In this document: positions 25,317-36,561 of the stretch, one piece after another | How the letters are laid out: each line of letters begins with the position of its first letter | Position numbering within the stretch: the first letter of the stretch is position 1 | The notes under the pieces: model-generated | Seen by the model: only the letters and a program-made list of their open reading frames with translations | Database searches by the model: none | What the model was told of the DNA's origin: nothing | Assembly (NCBI GenBank): GCA_018287875.1 | Contig: JAGVVL010000015.1 | Span: 3,286,001 to 3,350,000 of the forward strand | Source: Nigrospora sphaerica | Taxonomy: Eukaryota > Ascomycota > Sordariomycetes > Amphisphaeriales > Apiosporaceae | Length of the DNA: 64,000 bases | Reading direction: 5' to 3' | Program-made: the position numbers and the translations under genes

Positions 25317-27001
25317 CGGGCGCGACGTAAGGGAGCGGCGGGGAAAGGGAGAGAGGGGGGGGGGGCGCCGTGGGGGGTATTGTGTGAGTGCGGGCGGGCG
25401 GAGAGCAAACAAGCAAAAGACGGGGAAAGGGGGGGTACACGGCGGCGCACACGGCGTCCTCCCTTCTTTTCCTTTTTCTCCTCTCCCCCCCCCTCGCGCG
25501 ATTGGGAATGACAAACGGAAGGTCACGGCACCCCGACTTTGCTTGGCGTAATGGTCTTTATGGGGTCCTCAGCTGGCCGCCAGCTGATCGCAGACGCTTC
25601 TTTCCTTGGTCTGGTCGTGGTTGTGTAATAAGACGCCTTGAGTGGAGTGCGGGTCTGTGTCCAGCGGAGCCTGGGGCTTTCAATGTAGAGTTGGACTCGC
25701 ACTCTGCGTCGGCTTCAAACCCGTGTCCCCAAACGATACGGCATTGGGAGATGTGGCGATGCCGTGAGCCCGCCAGGAAGTCAATTCCTATGCTATGCCA
25801 GTTGCTGTGTCTTCGGCTTTAGATCCGTGTTGTCCTTGGCTCCGTGGGCATGATCTGGGTGCCATCAGGGCGCCCTTACCCGATGGCCGAATGCCAGCTC
25901 GGGCTCTCGGGACTGCTTCCCCAACTCAGCAACTCCCATAATTGGATTGCGAGTCCATTGGTCTGGCGTGTCGCCACGGACTGTCAGTCCAGGACATCCG
26001 GATGGAAAGACGGCTTTTGAGCCCGACCAGTGTCCAAGTTTATGATTCCGTGGTTCGGAATTAGACGTGCGCAATGAGCAGGATCCCCCTTCGCGCCCCT
26101 CCCCTCCGTCTGGGCCTATGCCGCAGGGTATATATTACAGGCAGACGCTAAAGCGAGACTCCTTCGTTCGCTGCCGGGACGCAAGGGTAGCATCTACCAG
26201 AGGCCCCGGGAGAGACGGTGCTGACAACGAAAAGCCAGGTTGCTATGCGGCGCGAGTCTGGCGGGGCGCGCCACTCCTGTGCTTTCGGCTCGGCCCGATG
26301 GTCCGGTGCCAATGCGGCCCGGCAGGAGGTGTAGCGTTGGCTTATCGCCCGTTACACACAGGGACCGGAAATAGGGCGAAGTGGCCCGAAGACTTCGAGC
26401 AGACGGGATACGACGGTTGCTTTCGGGTGCGGTCGATGGTTTTGCTCTTACTGGAGGCGAGGCGCTGATGGGCTGGCCACGCAGCTTCGACCCCCGTCCG
26501 GCCCGTCTGCAATTACAACAAGCGAGGACTGAGGGCAGGTTTTCTGTCGACAGCTAAAACCATGACATGCTTGCGGCTTCTCCAATGATTCGTTTCTGTT
26601 CCGGGCAGCGGCAGAGTAGGCGCACGCAATATCAGGGGGCGAAGGAGAGATTCTTGCGCCAATAAGGCCATCGATTTAAGCTGGTGCCGGCTGAAGCATT
26701 GATTGGTGCAGTAACTCGATGCCGGCGCCATGCGGAGCACGCGTCCAGATACGGCAAACGCCTACTGTGCGAAGTGCCAAGGCCCGCATCCACGGCGTCG
26801 TTCGCAACGGGAGACGAGCCGCCGAGTTCCGGATTCGTCGTAGTTGAAGCCGGGTGCTTGTGCGGCATCTTCCGCCACATGGATCCGGTGAGGCCGACGG
26901 CCCAGAAGGCACATAAAGGACGAACCGTCACGGGGGGAAAGGTCGAGGGGCCGCATCCCACCCTACCTTTGCGACCGTTTCAGCCAGCCGCACCGCCCCA
27001 G
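25317..27001. other. Divergent intergenic, transcription factor and esterase
   Basis: 1.7 kb containing the promoters of the Zn2Cys6 factor (-) and the esterase (+). No supportable gene. The first 200 bases are purine-rich on the + strand (pyrimidine-rich leader for the factor). Confidence 0.6.
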
Positions 27002-28054
27002 ATGTTGTTCACCAGGTCTCTCGCCCTCGCGGGGAGCGCATTGGCGTGTATCGGGACGGCGGCGGGCGCCGACACGTACCGGTTCCTGGGCCGGGTCAAC
27101 CCGGCGACGCGGGAGCTCACCTGGCCCGCCAGCGGCATCGCCTTCGCCTTCACGGGGACGACGGGCAGCGTGCCCATCACGTCGCGCTGGGGCGACGTCT
27201 CGCTCGAGATGGTGATTGACAACGGCGCGCCCGTCGAGATCAACAACCCGGCCGGCGCGAGCATCAGCACGCCCAAGCTGAGCCAGGGCCGGCACACGGT
27301 CGAGATCCGCAAGAAGTCCGAGACGTACTTCGGCAGCGTCTTCCTCGGGACGCCGACGACGGACGGCACGCTCGCGCCGCCGCCGGCCCCGCGCCGCCGC
27401 ATCGAGCTCGTCGGCGACTCCATCACCGTCGGCTACGGGCTCGAGGGCGTGTTCCCGTGCGTCAACAGCGCCGACAACGAGGGCGCGACGCGCACGTACG
27501 GCGCGCTCGCGGCGCGCAGCCTCGGCGCCGACTACTCGCTCGTCGCCTGGTCCGGCAAGGGCGTGACGCGCAACTACGTCTCGGCGACGCCCGACACGTC
27601 GCCGCTCATGCCCGAGCTCTGGACGCGCTACGGCGCCAACGACGCGACCAACAGCTACGACTTTTCCGTGCCCGTCGACGCCGTCGTCATCAACCTCGGC
27701 ACCAACGACTTCTCCTACCAGGACGGCGTCCGCCCCCAGCTCGACGTCGCCAAGTACACGGCCGCCATGACGGCCCTGGCCAAGCGCGTCCACGAAAAGT
27801 ACCCGGCCGCCGCCCTCCTCCTCACGAGCTCGCCCTCGCTCGGCAACGACTCGGCCGAGCAGCAAAAGGCCAAGCAGGTCGCCGCCCTCCAAAAGGTCGT
27901 CTCCCAGCTCGGCTTCAAGGCCTACTTTGTCAACTTCGCCACCCAGGACGCCTCCAACAACAACATCGGCTGCGACTACCACCCCTCGGCCAAGACGCAC
28001 CAGCAGATGGCCGTCGTTCTCACCAACGCCCTCAAGCAAGCATGGGGAATTTAG
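27002..28054 (+). CDS. Secreted SGNH/GDSL esterase, CE2-like
   Basis: Predicted secreted carbohydrate esterase, probably deacetylating xylan or related polysaccharides. It is a single exon of 350 aa. A signal peptide (MLFTRSLALAGSALACIGTAAG) leads into an N-terminal jelly-roll domain (about 25-125: RFLGRVNPATRELTWPASGI, then the RHTVEIRKKSE strand) as in CE2 enzymes. An SGNH hydrolase domain follows. Visible catalytic elements are block I VGDSITVGYG (Ser140), the GTND block (INLGTNDFSYQDG), and the terminal DxxH variant CDYHPS (Asp325, His327). The active site looks intact. It lies end-to-end with the small secreted protein gene on the other strand, 140 bases away. Substrate is inferred from family only. 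Confidence 0.9.
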   Translation: MLFTRSLALAGSALACIGTAAGADTYRFLGRVNPATRELTWPASGIAFAFTGTTGSVPITSRWGDVSLEMVIDNGAPVEINNPAGASISTPKLSQGRHTVEIRKKSETYFGSVFLGTPTTDGTLAPPPAPRRRIELVGDSITVGYGLEGVFPCVNSADNEGATRTYGALAARSLGADYSLVAWSGKGVTRNYVSATPDTSPLMPELWTRYGANDATNSYDFSVPVDAVVINLGTNDFSYQDGVRPQLDVAKYTAAMTALAKRVHEKYPAAALLLTSSPSLGNDSAEQQKAKQVAALQKVVSQLGFKAYFVNFATQDASNNNIGCDYHPSAKTHQQMAVVLTNALKQAWGI

Positions 28055-28194
28055 TTTTTGTTTCCCTCTCAAAACAAAAAGGGCCAGAGTCTTGATTCAT
28101 TCCATAGCTGCAAATACTATAATTATGCTCTAGACCCTTGTCCCCGCCACCATCGCTCCTCGTCGCTTCGCTCTCTGCTTTTATCAACGCTTGA

Positions 28195-28587
28195 TTACTG
28201 ACCGTCGGCGTAGCAGGCGGCGCGGTCGCCCAGGGGCCTGCAGTGCTGCCGGGGACCACAATCGCCCATTGACATCAGGGTCGCGCCGTCCGAAGTGCAC
28301 TGGGCCATGCCGCGCGTGACGCCGTTCTGCGAGAGGGGTTAGTTTCGAATACTGGGTCCCGGGATGCAGCCGTCGTGCTTCCGTGGCCCGGCAGAGGGGC
28401 TGCGGAGCAAGATATCGGCGCAAGCAAAGACTTACGACGGGGTTGACTGCATTCGGTGTTAGTAGTCTGCTTCACACGGGATAGGAGGGCATGGCGGCGG
28501 GGACGTACCGCAGATGTATTGGCCGGGCGTGCAACCGGCGGCGAGCGAGCAGATGCTCAGGAAGACGGCGGCGAGCTTGAACTGCAT
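28195..28587 (-). CDS. Small secreted cysteine-rich protein with an 11-nt microexon
   Basis: Exons 28587-28509, 28446-28436 and 28326-28195 give 73 aa. The first 18 residues form a signal peptide (MQFKLAAVFLSICSLAAG). The mature peptide of about 55 residues has six cysteines in CTPGQYICG, AQCTS, GDCGPRQHCRPLG and RAACYADGQ. The middle exon is only 11 nt (encoding part of V-N-P-V) and is bounded by a GCAG acceptor and a GTAAGT donor. Skipping it would break the frame (79 + 132 nt is not a multiple of three). The size, signal peptide and even cysteine count resemble effector-like or antimicrobial small secreted proteins; I do not recognise a family. Confidence 0.78.
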
Positions 28588-30729
28588 GATGACTGGTTGG
28601 GTTGGGACTGAGGAGTCGATGGACGGTGATTGAGAAGGTGGGAGCGAGGATGAGTGTGATGGGATGTGGATCAATACTGTGCGATGACAGAAAAACTACC
28701 CAGGATCAGAAGCTCAGTAGCCGTTTTTATACAAATGGACCAGCGGCTCCCCGTGCCGCGGCGACTTAGAGCTGAATAACCCAGCCCCGCCGTCCCTCGA
28801 CCGTATTAAAACGTGTCTTGGTTTTCCTCCCAGGAACCGCGTCAGACCCTATTCCGATGTTCATTACCCAGAGTCCACCCCTCAACGCCACAACCGGGAC
28901 CGTGTCTCACGCCGTGCCGCTGTCGCTCGGGGCCACCCACGTGACGACGGCTGGGCGCAGCTAGAACACGCACCGCCGGCCAAGACCTACCCGGGTGCGA
29001 CAGCGGGCCAAGAAGGCGCCAACTAGTTTCCTAGGGACCTGGGAAATTTCGGCAAATCGCCCCGGATGCGGGGGGCGACTCATCGCTCGATGGTCTTGAG
29101 CCTTCGCATGCCCACCCCGCGAGATGTCCCCGGGACACATCCAGACGCCACCGTCTCGCCCGGCTCTAGGGCCAGCGCGCAACACCGCGGCTTGGCCAGG
29201 GATTTCGCCGGCCTATCGCAATCTGGCCAGTGTGCACAGTGGGCGATGGCTATGGAAAAGGAGGGCCCGAGACCTCGGAAATCCCGGCGTTTTCGGTCCC
29301 GGTGGTTGCCACGCCGGTGCGATGGCCCAGGCGAGGTTATCTTGGGACAATCAAAATCCGACCGGGCCGAGAATGCGAACTCGGCCGATTGACCTTCTAG
29401 CTCGGGCGTTGCCACACCGGCGTTTCGCTCACGGTAGGTTTGATAGCCTCACTACCTTATCGGTAAGTAGGCGAAGTGAAGGCGCCACAGCTATGGTGCT
29501 GGCACATGCAAGGACATTGAACACTAGGATTCTGCGAGTGTTCAACGGCATTCATCCTCGCGGCGCTTTTCCTGAAAATCAAGAAAGCCGTGCCAGGGCT
29601 TGCCCTTGGTGGATGCCTAGAAGCTCAAAGATGACGCCTTTCCGTCATATGTAGAGCACCAGGCTCGTAAGACATAGAGACGTATTTCCCATCGACCGTC
29701 TAAGTATGTACCTCTAACAACGCTACCGCCTTACGTACCTATGTAGGTACTCAGGTCTTGATTTAAGGCCGCCTATGCCGCACCAGTCCCTCTCCCAGTC
29801 CTCCTGCGTAGACTAAAAAGTTGGCTAGTGTAGATGGGCACTACAACCCTGATGAGTCCAAGACATCAGCTATTGAGCCGTCCGGCAAGCCGTAAATCTG
29901 ATTATCTAGCGACCTCGGTAGGAATCCTATCTCGCAAAGCTTCCTGCCAGTCATTTTACCTCGTTCATAAGTATTGAAAAGAAAAGAAGAATGGATACCC
30001 GCCATGTTTATTAGCAATGTTTCGGCATGTTCTCTTTCCCACAGCCCCCTATCAGAGACTGTACCGAGCGAACGCTGCACAGAAAATAATAAACCAGGTT
30101 CAACCCCCTTGAAACCGGGTCCTGCCGTCCGAAGCCAAATTCCAGATGTGGCGACCAAATCCTAAAGGCATAGAAATCCTTAGGTTCCTAGGATGCTGCT
30201 AACGGCCACTCCCGCTTCCTTGGGCTTGGGGCCACAGTCGATTGGTTGGTTCTCATCACCGAGCCAAAGAAGTCAGGAGGACTGGCCGCCCCAACCCGTT
30301 CCCGACCCAGTATCGTGGATTGATGATATTATGTGCACGAACAGATCAAAAGTGCGTTCAAGTATACTATCCACGAGCTCCGCCTATGCTGTGAGCCGAC
30401 TGTACTTCCCGTGGTAACTCCGATTCCCAGTGCCTCCATCGCAATAACTGGGGTAGTACAGAAGAAACGGTCGTAGGGGAGAGGCATAATCAAATCAGCG
30501 GCGCGAGCAGTCCCGGGTGGTTACAATCGGACCGCTGAACATCAAACTCGGTGGCGAGCGAAGACGGCGATCGACTGATGATGAAGGTTGAAGTCAGGTA
30601 TGCCAGTCCGTATGCAACAACACCCGGTCCAGCGTTATCAGGGTAAGAGCAAGCAAGCGATTTATGGCGCATGAGATTCCAAGCAAAGACGGAGAGCAAC
30701 AGTCGACCGTCCCCTTCCCCTTCCCCGTC
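28588..30729. other. Intergenic region
   Basis: 2.1 kb between the small secreted protein (-) and the 3' end of the MFS gene. Frames such as 29124-29654 (+) show no domain or exon partners. I see no gene. Confidence 0.55.
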
Positions 30730-32592
30730 TTAGATCCTGTCGACCTTCTCCGCATGCCCATTCTTGCCGCCGGTGAGGCTGGCCTCGTCCTCGTCCTCCC
30801 TCGAGCCGGCGGTGTCCTCGTCGCGGGCGGGGTCGTAGCGCGCGCGCCAGGTGGCGTACCAGGGCCCCGCGAACAGGCCCTCCATGGCCTCCATGGGCAC
30901 GCCGCGCGTCTCGGGGGCCCAGAGGCCGAGGACGACGAGGCCGAGGGCGCACACGAGGGCCCAGAAGACGTAGGCGCCCCAGACGTCGAGCGCGACGAAC
31001 ATGTTGGGCGTCACGCGCACCACGGCGAACTGGAAGAACCAGTGCAGCGCCATGTTGCACGCGTAGCACGCGCTGCGGATCCGCGTCGGGTAGATCTCGG
31101 TGCCGTAGAGGTACTGCACCGTGCTGCCGTTCCATCCGGCGTCAGCGGCGGCCACGAAAAAGCAGCCGATGTCTGGCGATACCGCGCAAGGACGGGGAGG
31201 GGCCGGGGAAGAGAAAAGAAAAGACTCACCAGAGGCCGATGGACCAGCCGACCGCGTACACAAAGACGGAGGCAATGGCGGCGTCCGAGGCCGACTTGTT
31301 GGACCCGTCGCGCCAAATGGCCATGTACACGGCCATGTAGATGTGCGTGACGCACTGCAGAAACAGGCCGACGGTGAAGCAGCGGCGCCGGCCGAACACG
31401 TCGACGAGGCCCCAGGTGAAGGCCATGGTGAAGACGAGCTTGACGATGCCGTAGGCGCCGCTGGTGATGAGCGACGTGTTGTTGCCCTTCACCCCGGCGT
31501 ACTCGAAAATCTGCGGGATGTAGTAGGTGATGCCGTTGCCGCCCGACCACTGGGCCACCGTTTGCATCGTCACTGCGGGCGGGGGCGGTCAGCTGGGCTC
31601 GGGCGCGCGCCGCGTAAGAGGGAGGGGGCGCGCGGGCGCGACTTACTGCCGAGCAGGAAGCGGACGCGGTAGGTCCGGATGGTGGCGATTTCCTTGGCGA
31701 GGGTCCAGTTGGAGGTGCCCTTGAGGGCCTCGCTCTTGGACCGCATCTGCAGCTGCAGCTCGTGGAACTCGGCGGCGACGGCGGCGCTGTCGGCGGCGGC
31801 GGCGGCGGAGGAGCCGCGCAGGCGGGCGAGCACGGCCATGGCCTCGTCGGCGCGGTCCTGCGAGGCGAGCCAGCGCGGCGTGTCGGAGAGGAAGGCGGAG
31901 GCGAGGAGGGCGAGGCCGGTGGGCGCGAGGGAGAGGGCGATGACGAGGCGGTACTGGGCGCGCGTCGGCGGCAGCCCCCGCTCGGCGCCGTAGCTGATGA
32001 AGAAGCCGAGCGTCAGGAAGGCCAGCAGCACCACCATGTAGATGCTGACGACCATGCCGCGCGACCGCGCCGGCGCCACCTCGGACAGGTACAGCGGCGC
32101 CACGACGGTGAGCCCGCCCGCGCCCAGCCCGCCCCAGAGGCGCGCGAAGAGCATCAGGCCCAGCAGCCCCGACGCGAACGTCTGCATCAGGTTGCCCGTC
32201 ATCCAGATGACCATGGACAGCTGCCAGCAGCGCAGCCGGCCCAGCCGGTCGCACAGCGCCAGCACCATGAGCGAGCCCGCGGCCGCCCCCAGCACGCCGA
32301 AGGACGAGATGTTGGCCTTGCGGTCCGCCAGCCCCTGCGGGTCGTTTTTCCAGTTCGCCGGGATCAGGTCGAAGTCCTTCTTGAAGGAGCTGAGTCCGGT
32401 CGAGGAGCTGAAGCCGCCCTCATCGTAGCCTGCGAGATACAGGGCGCCGTGTCAGTGGGCCGGGCTTGCCGCGTGCCAGCGTCGCGGAGATGGAGAGTGT
32501 CAGAAAAGGGGCGGCGGACCTTTGGGGATGGAACCGCAGGCGATGACCACGATGGTCAGAAGGTAGTGGAGATTGATTCCCTTGGCCGCCAT
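30730..32592 (-). CDS. MFS sugar-porter-family transporter
   Basis: Plasma-membrane major facilitator transporter of the sugar porter family, closest in feel to fungal quinate/hexose-type permeases. Exons 32592-32520, 32429-31647, 31572-31230 and 31123-30730 give 530 aa, a normal length. About 12 hydrophobic spans are present. Family signatures include CDRLGRLRCWQ (loop 2-3), PLYLSEVAPARSRG (after helix 4), PRWLASQDRADEAM in the central loop, GTEIYPTRIR and the terminal PETRGVPMEAME. The last junction uses the AACGGCAG acceptor; a nearer CAG would put a stop in frame, whereas this one restores WSIGLCTVQYLYG. Intron 1 has an atypical GTCCGC donor. The gene is divergent from the amidohydrolase at 33645, 1.05 kb away, suggesting uptake and processing of the same compound. 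Confidence 0.92.
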
Positions 32593-33644
32593 GTCCCGCA
32601 GTCGGTGGCGTGTCGAAGCTGTCACGATGCGATGGCTATCACCGTTGGTCCTGGGGGCGGAGAGGTCGTTGAAGCGTCGCTACTGCTTCGCCTCAAAAGA
32701 GAAGCCGACTTCATTCTGGGGAGGGGGGGCCTCGGGGGAGTTTGTGGGGGACGGGAGACCCAAAAGCAGTGGAGTGGACGGGCTAGCGCTTAGCGGTTTT
32801 CAGTTGGTCGCTTCCAACTCTGGGGGTGGGAAAGACTGGGGCGAGGCGATCGCCAAGTGCCCATTGCGGTGAAGATAAGGAGAGGAGGAGGGTGGACGGG
32901 ATCGGCAGTTGAGTAGGGCACAAAAAGGCCGATTGTGCGCTCGGAGGCGGAACGGCCACAGCCGTCGGCTCCGTAGGCTCTCCCTCAGTAGCCCACATGC
33001 CCGAGGGATGGGATCCCAGCGGAGCGCCAGCATTTGCTGCAGAGTGGGCGTGTCCGTTGATGGACGGAAAAGCCGTTTCCCCCCGGTCCTTTGTTCGCGT
33101 CCATCGGTCAAGTTCCGAGGCCCACCAAGCCCATTCCCCTACGTAGTACACATGAACAGCGCCTTCTTAGTACTTTCACCGGCGAGAATGTCGATGGCCT
33201 CCACCGCCCGGTGGAGCCCATGAGCCTCTCCTCGGCGGAACCACCGCAGCTGCGCCGAAATCTCCAGCACTTTTCTGGCTTCACGTCTCGGTGACTTTCC
33301 GACGACCGCAACGCTCGATGGGCCCTGCAGGTTTTCCCATTCTTGCCTGCCGCCGCCAGGCCCATTTCCAGAGGGGATCCATGGCTCCGCACTGGCTGCG
33401 CTGTCATGGCCCGAATCCGAGCCGGCAAGACGATAGAAGAATGCTACGGGATGGAAACCGACTTTCCTTTTCGTCTTCTTCACTTTCTCCGGCCATCGTT
33501 ATGATTGCGCTTTGCTTCGTCGGCGAGGACCAATAGCACCATTCAAACCTTAGGCCCGGCCCGCGCGTAGGGAATAAGTACCACGTACGACCCGGACGGC
33601 GCCCCCTCTTCTCGCCGACGACGACCTCGGCGGCGCCCAAGACC
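32593..33644. promoter_or_regulatory. Divergent promoter region, MFS transporter and amidohydrolase
   Basis: 1.05 kb with no supportable gene separates the two start codons. It must contain both promoters. No specific operator is called. Confidence 0.5.
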
Positions 33645-34835
33645 ATGGCCATAGTGCAGACTCGCACGATACCCCGTTCCTCCCCAAGCCGTCTTCTGCT
33701 GCACGCCGCTTTCTTCTTCGTCATGCGGGCCGTGCGGAACCTGTTGCACCGCCTGACGAGCCTCCGGGCGACGAGCCCGGCCACGCACGCGCCGTCCCCC
33801 CCGGCCGAGTTGCCCGACGCCGCCAAGCGCGCCGCCGACGGCGACGGCGGCAACGCCCACGAGTTCCGGCGCCGCCTGCCGCCGGGCTCGTGGGACTCGC
33901 ACATGCACGTGCTGGACCCGCGGTTCCCGCTGGCGCCGACGGCCGTGTACACGCCGGGCTGGCACACGACGGCGGACGCGCGGGCCTTTGAGGCGTCGGT
34001 CGGGCTCGATAAGGTGGTCGTGGTGCAGCCGTCCATCTACGGGACGGACAACGGGTGCACGCTGGAGGCGCTGCGGGCGTGGGGGCCGGAGCGCGCGCGC
34101 GCCGTCGTCGCCTTCGACCCGGCGCGCACGCCGCCGGCCCAGCTGCGCGCCTGGCACCGCCTCGGCGTGCGCGGCGTCCGCCTCAACCTGCAATCGGTCG
34201 GCCGCGCCCCGGAGCCGGCCGCCCTCGCCGCCGAGCTCGCGCGCTACGCCGACGCCGTGCGGCCCCTCGGCTGGGTCCTCCAGGTCTACGCCGCCCTGCC
34301 GACCGTCGCCGTCCTCGAGCCCCTCGTCCCGCGCCTCGGCGTGCGCGTCTGCATCGACCACCTGGGCCACCCGACGGGCCTCGCCGGCGCGGCGGCCGCG
34401 GGCCCCCCGCCGGCGGCGGACCCGTACGCGCTCCCGGGCTTCGCCGCCCTCGTGCGGCTGCTGCGCGGCGGCCGTACCTGGGTCAAGCTGTCGGCGGCGT
34501 ACCGCTTCAGCGGCGCCGCCGACGGCATGAGCGACGCCGTGCCGCTCGTGCGCGAGCTGCTGCGCGTCGCCGGCCGCCGCCGCGTCGTCTTCGCCACCGA
34601 CTGGCCGCACACGCGCTACGAGGGCCTCGACATCCGCCCCTGGCTGCGCCTCGTCCTCGACCTCTGCGCCGACGCCGACGCCGACGCCGACCCCGGCGGC
34701 CCCGGCGACCTCGTCGACCGCGTCTTCCGCGCCAACCCCGACGACCTGTGGGGCGCCTCCGGCCCCCTCCCCGGCGTCAACCAGTGGGAGCCCGAGCCCG
34801 AACCCGACCCGGCCGCGGTGTCTTCACGGGGTTAG
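33645..34835 (+). CDS. Metal-dependent amidohydrolase family protein
   Basis: TIM-barrel hydrolase of the amidohydrolase_2 type (relatives include 2-pyrone-4,6-dicarboxylate lactonase and related lactonases/decarboxylases). It is a single exon of 396 aa with a good start context (GACCATGG). The first ~75 residues are a hydrophobic/basic leader and linker (LLLHAAFFFVMRAVRN), possibly a mitochondrial or membrane signal. The barrel begins at GSWDSHMHVLDP with the HxH metal motif (His86, His88). Also present are VVVQPSIYGTDN, GVRGVRLNLQ, VCIDHLGHP and the C-terminal catalytic-Asp motif VFATDWPHTRYEG. A DADADADADP run sits near residue 345. Pairing with the divergent MFS transporter suggests a small catabolic unit for an aromatic acid or lactone; the substrate is unknown. 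Confidence 0.88.
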   Translation: MAIVQTRTIPRSSPSRLLLHAAFFFVMRAVRNLLHRLTSLRATSPATHAPSPPAELPDAAKRAADGDGGNAHEFRRRLPPGSWDSHMHVLDPRFPLAPTAVYTPGWHTTADARAFEASVGLDKVVVVQPSIYGTDNGCTLEALRAWGPERARAVVAFDPARTPPAQLRAWHRLGVRGVRLNLQSVGRAPEPAALAAELARYADAVRPLGWVLQVYAALPTVAVLEPLVPRLGVRVCIDHLGHPTGLAGAAAAGPPPAADPYALPGFAALVRLLRGGRTWVKLSAAYRFSGAADGMSDAVPLVRELLRVAGRRRVVFATDWPHTRYEGLDIRPWLRLVLDLCADADADADPGGPGDLVDRVFRANPDDLWGASGPLPGVNQWEPEPEPDPAAVSSRG

Positions 34836-35045
34836 GTGGTTGGATACGAAGACGAGTCCGAGGGGTAGTCAATCACCCACAAGAGATTTAAGCTAGTAAT
34901 TCCAAATGAGTAAAGGACCAACGAATCAAGCCTGCGTGTTCTCGGGTTATGGTGGACTCGTTACTGACCTGACTTTCACTCTTCACCCAGCTCAACTGCA
35001 CAACTGTCAAATCCATTCATGAATAAGCCGTCACCACACAACACG
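34836..35045. other. Short intergenic region upstream of tRNA-Ser
   Basis: Carries the amidohydrolase 3' region and the 5' flank of the tRNA gene. Confidence 0.6.
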
Positions 35046-35144
35046 GGCGCGATGGCAGAGTGGTTATTGCGTAAGACTAGAATTTCTTCTATCTTCTGAC
35101 ATCTTATTCCTTCGGGAGCGCAGGTTCAAGTCCTGCTCGCGTCG
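35046..35144 (+). tRNA. tRNA-Ser(AGA) with 18-nt intron
   Basis: The acceptor arm GGCGCGA pairs with TCGCGTC (one G-T wobble), with discriminator G as in Ser tRNAs. The D-arm is GCAGAGTGGTTATTGC. The anticodon stem TAAGA/TCTTA encloses loop C-T-AGA-A, then intron 35083-35100 at the canonical 37/38 position. A class II variable arm (TTCCTTCGGGAGC) and the T-arm GCAGG-TTCAAGT-CCTGC follow. A T5 run at 35148-35152 would terminate Pol III. The long variable arm and GACTAGAA anticodon region identify serine. Confidence 0.93.
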
Positions 35145-36277
35145 TACTTTTTGCCTCCTTGGCCTCTCCCCGAATCCACCTTATATCCACCTTATATCCT
35201 GAAAGACATGTACTTGAAGAGTGGGCAGACACTCTTCGTGCCGGGTTTCTTGATAATGATATCCATGCATTTCATATGTGGACGGACGTACGAGCCGGAA
35301 TCTAGGTTTATCAATATCATATTTTCCGCTAGAGGATTTGTCTAATGCCCTGAGTCATACACTCTGACGTTTTTTAATAGGTGATGTGACGGTAGCTTGT
35401 ACTTCCTGACGGAGGCCCAGGTTTATCCCCGAGCGAAAAGAAAGCGGTACGGCACGTATTATTGCACCCAATCAGTGCTGGATACTGTTCAAGATATCGC
35501 CGCTGATGATACCATTGAGATGGAGATGATTCGGAGCAGGTTGAGAAGCTATTTACCACTATCTAGGTTTACGCCTCACGGGTGAGCTTTCTATTCATGC
35601 TAGTGCGCGCCACAGCACCGTAAAACGTTTAGCCCCTAATACTCCTTTGAGGGCGAACCAAGTACCATTTTGGTTCCCGTGGCCTAATAAAAGAGTTCTG
35701 GCTATTATTAGGATTTAGCCCATCGCTATGTAAGCCATTGTTAAGAAGCGAGATGCAGTCACCGAGCTTGGCGAAATCGGGAGCTGTGACTCCTCTTGCT
35801 CTGCGGGAAACGAGGGACAGTGTCCCAAATGCCCCGAAGCGGCTCTCAAGGTCCGGTCTGTGAAGGTCTGCAGAGAAGAAAGAAGAAGGGCTGCAGGAGC
35901 TTTGGAATTTGCAACGATGATGGGGGTTCCCAAAAAGTAATTCCTTTGTTCCGAGCCATGGGCACGGCTGATTTATTCGAGAATGTTTTCGGGAGAAATA
36001 ATGACTTTTTCCGTCAAGAAGTGATTATAAGCCTCTTTATCAGCTATCCTCAGGGCCTATCCTGACATATTTCTGTCGGACGAACAAGAAACAAAAGGTT
36101 CAGCTTACTTATAATTCAGGGAAGCTTGAGGAAAGAAGAATGAGTCATTATCTATAAAAGTGAGCAGCGTCGCAGGACAAAACGTCTCCAGGCTGGCTGC
36201 TTCGCTACTCAAATTGCGACATCCCTTACTACTGAGGAATTTTACGGAACCACCAAAGCCCGTATTTTCTTGCGAAT
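35145..36277. other. AT-richer intergenic region left of the retrotransposon insertion
   Basis: Contains short frames (35397-35585 and 35796-36065, +) that read partly like protein but begin without a convincing start and have no recognised domain. They could be earlier exons of the gene broken by the retrotransposon; I could not link them by splice sites. Confidence 0.4.
35148..35152 (+). terminator. RNA polymerase III terminator
   Basis: Five T residues four bases after the tRNA-Ser discriminator base. Confidence 0.8.
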
Positions 36278-36348
36278 ATGCCTAGGGTGTTTCAACACGT
36301 AAACCCTTCTCCTCGAGACTATGGTAGGTCACTGTTCTCGATCCCAAA

Positions 36349-36353
36349 GGAAC
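36349..36353. repeat. Target-site duplication, left copy (GGAAC)
   Basis: Five-base sequence directly before the left LTR (which starts TGTCGC); it matches 43541-43545 directly after the right LTR. Confidence 0.93.
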
Positions 36354-36552
36354 TGTCGCACTGAAGGAGGCGTGGGAAGCGAAAGGTTCAAGGTTATCCA
36401 TTAGAAAGGACAAAAGAAAGTGCCAGAGATGGCAGACTATATACTCGTAGCTGGGGACCGCTCCCCACATGCTCCATAGGACCTACTGCAGGTACCAGTA
36501 GCTCCTCACGTGATCTCAGGGGCGAAACTAGTGATAGCCTCATATTGCCACA
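36354..36552 (-). repeat. LTR, 3' copy in element orientation
   Basis: 199 bp. On the element strand it starts TGTGGCAATATG and ends CAGTGCGACA. Identical to 43342-43540 on base-by-base reading. Confidence 0.96.
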
Positions 36553-36554
36553 CA

Positions 36555-36561
36555 CCCCCTC
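36555..36561 (-). other. Polypurine tract
   Basis: GAGGGGG on the element strand, two bases before the 3' LTR: the expected plus-strand primer position. Confidence 0.7.

Noticed and set aside
26963..28072. 369-aa - strand frame
   Set aside because: Shadow of the SGNH esterase; composition is Arg/Val/Gly reverse-complement bias.
31124..31229. Nearer acceptor (CAG at about 31160) for the last MFS intron
   Set aside because: With the GTGAGT donor it creates an in-frame TGA. The AACGGCAG acceptor keeps frame and restores the conserved GLCTVQYLYG.
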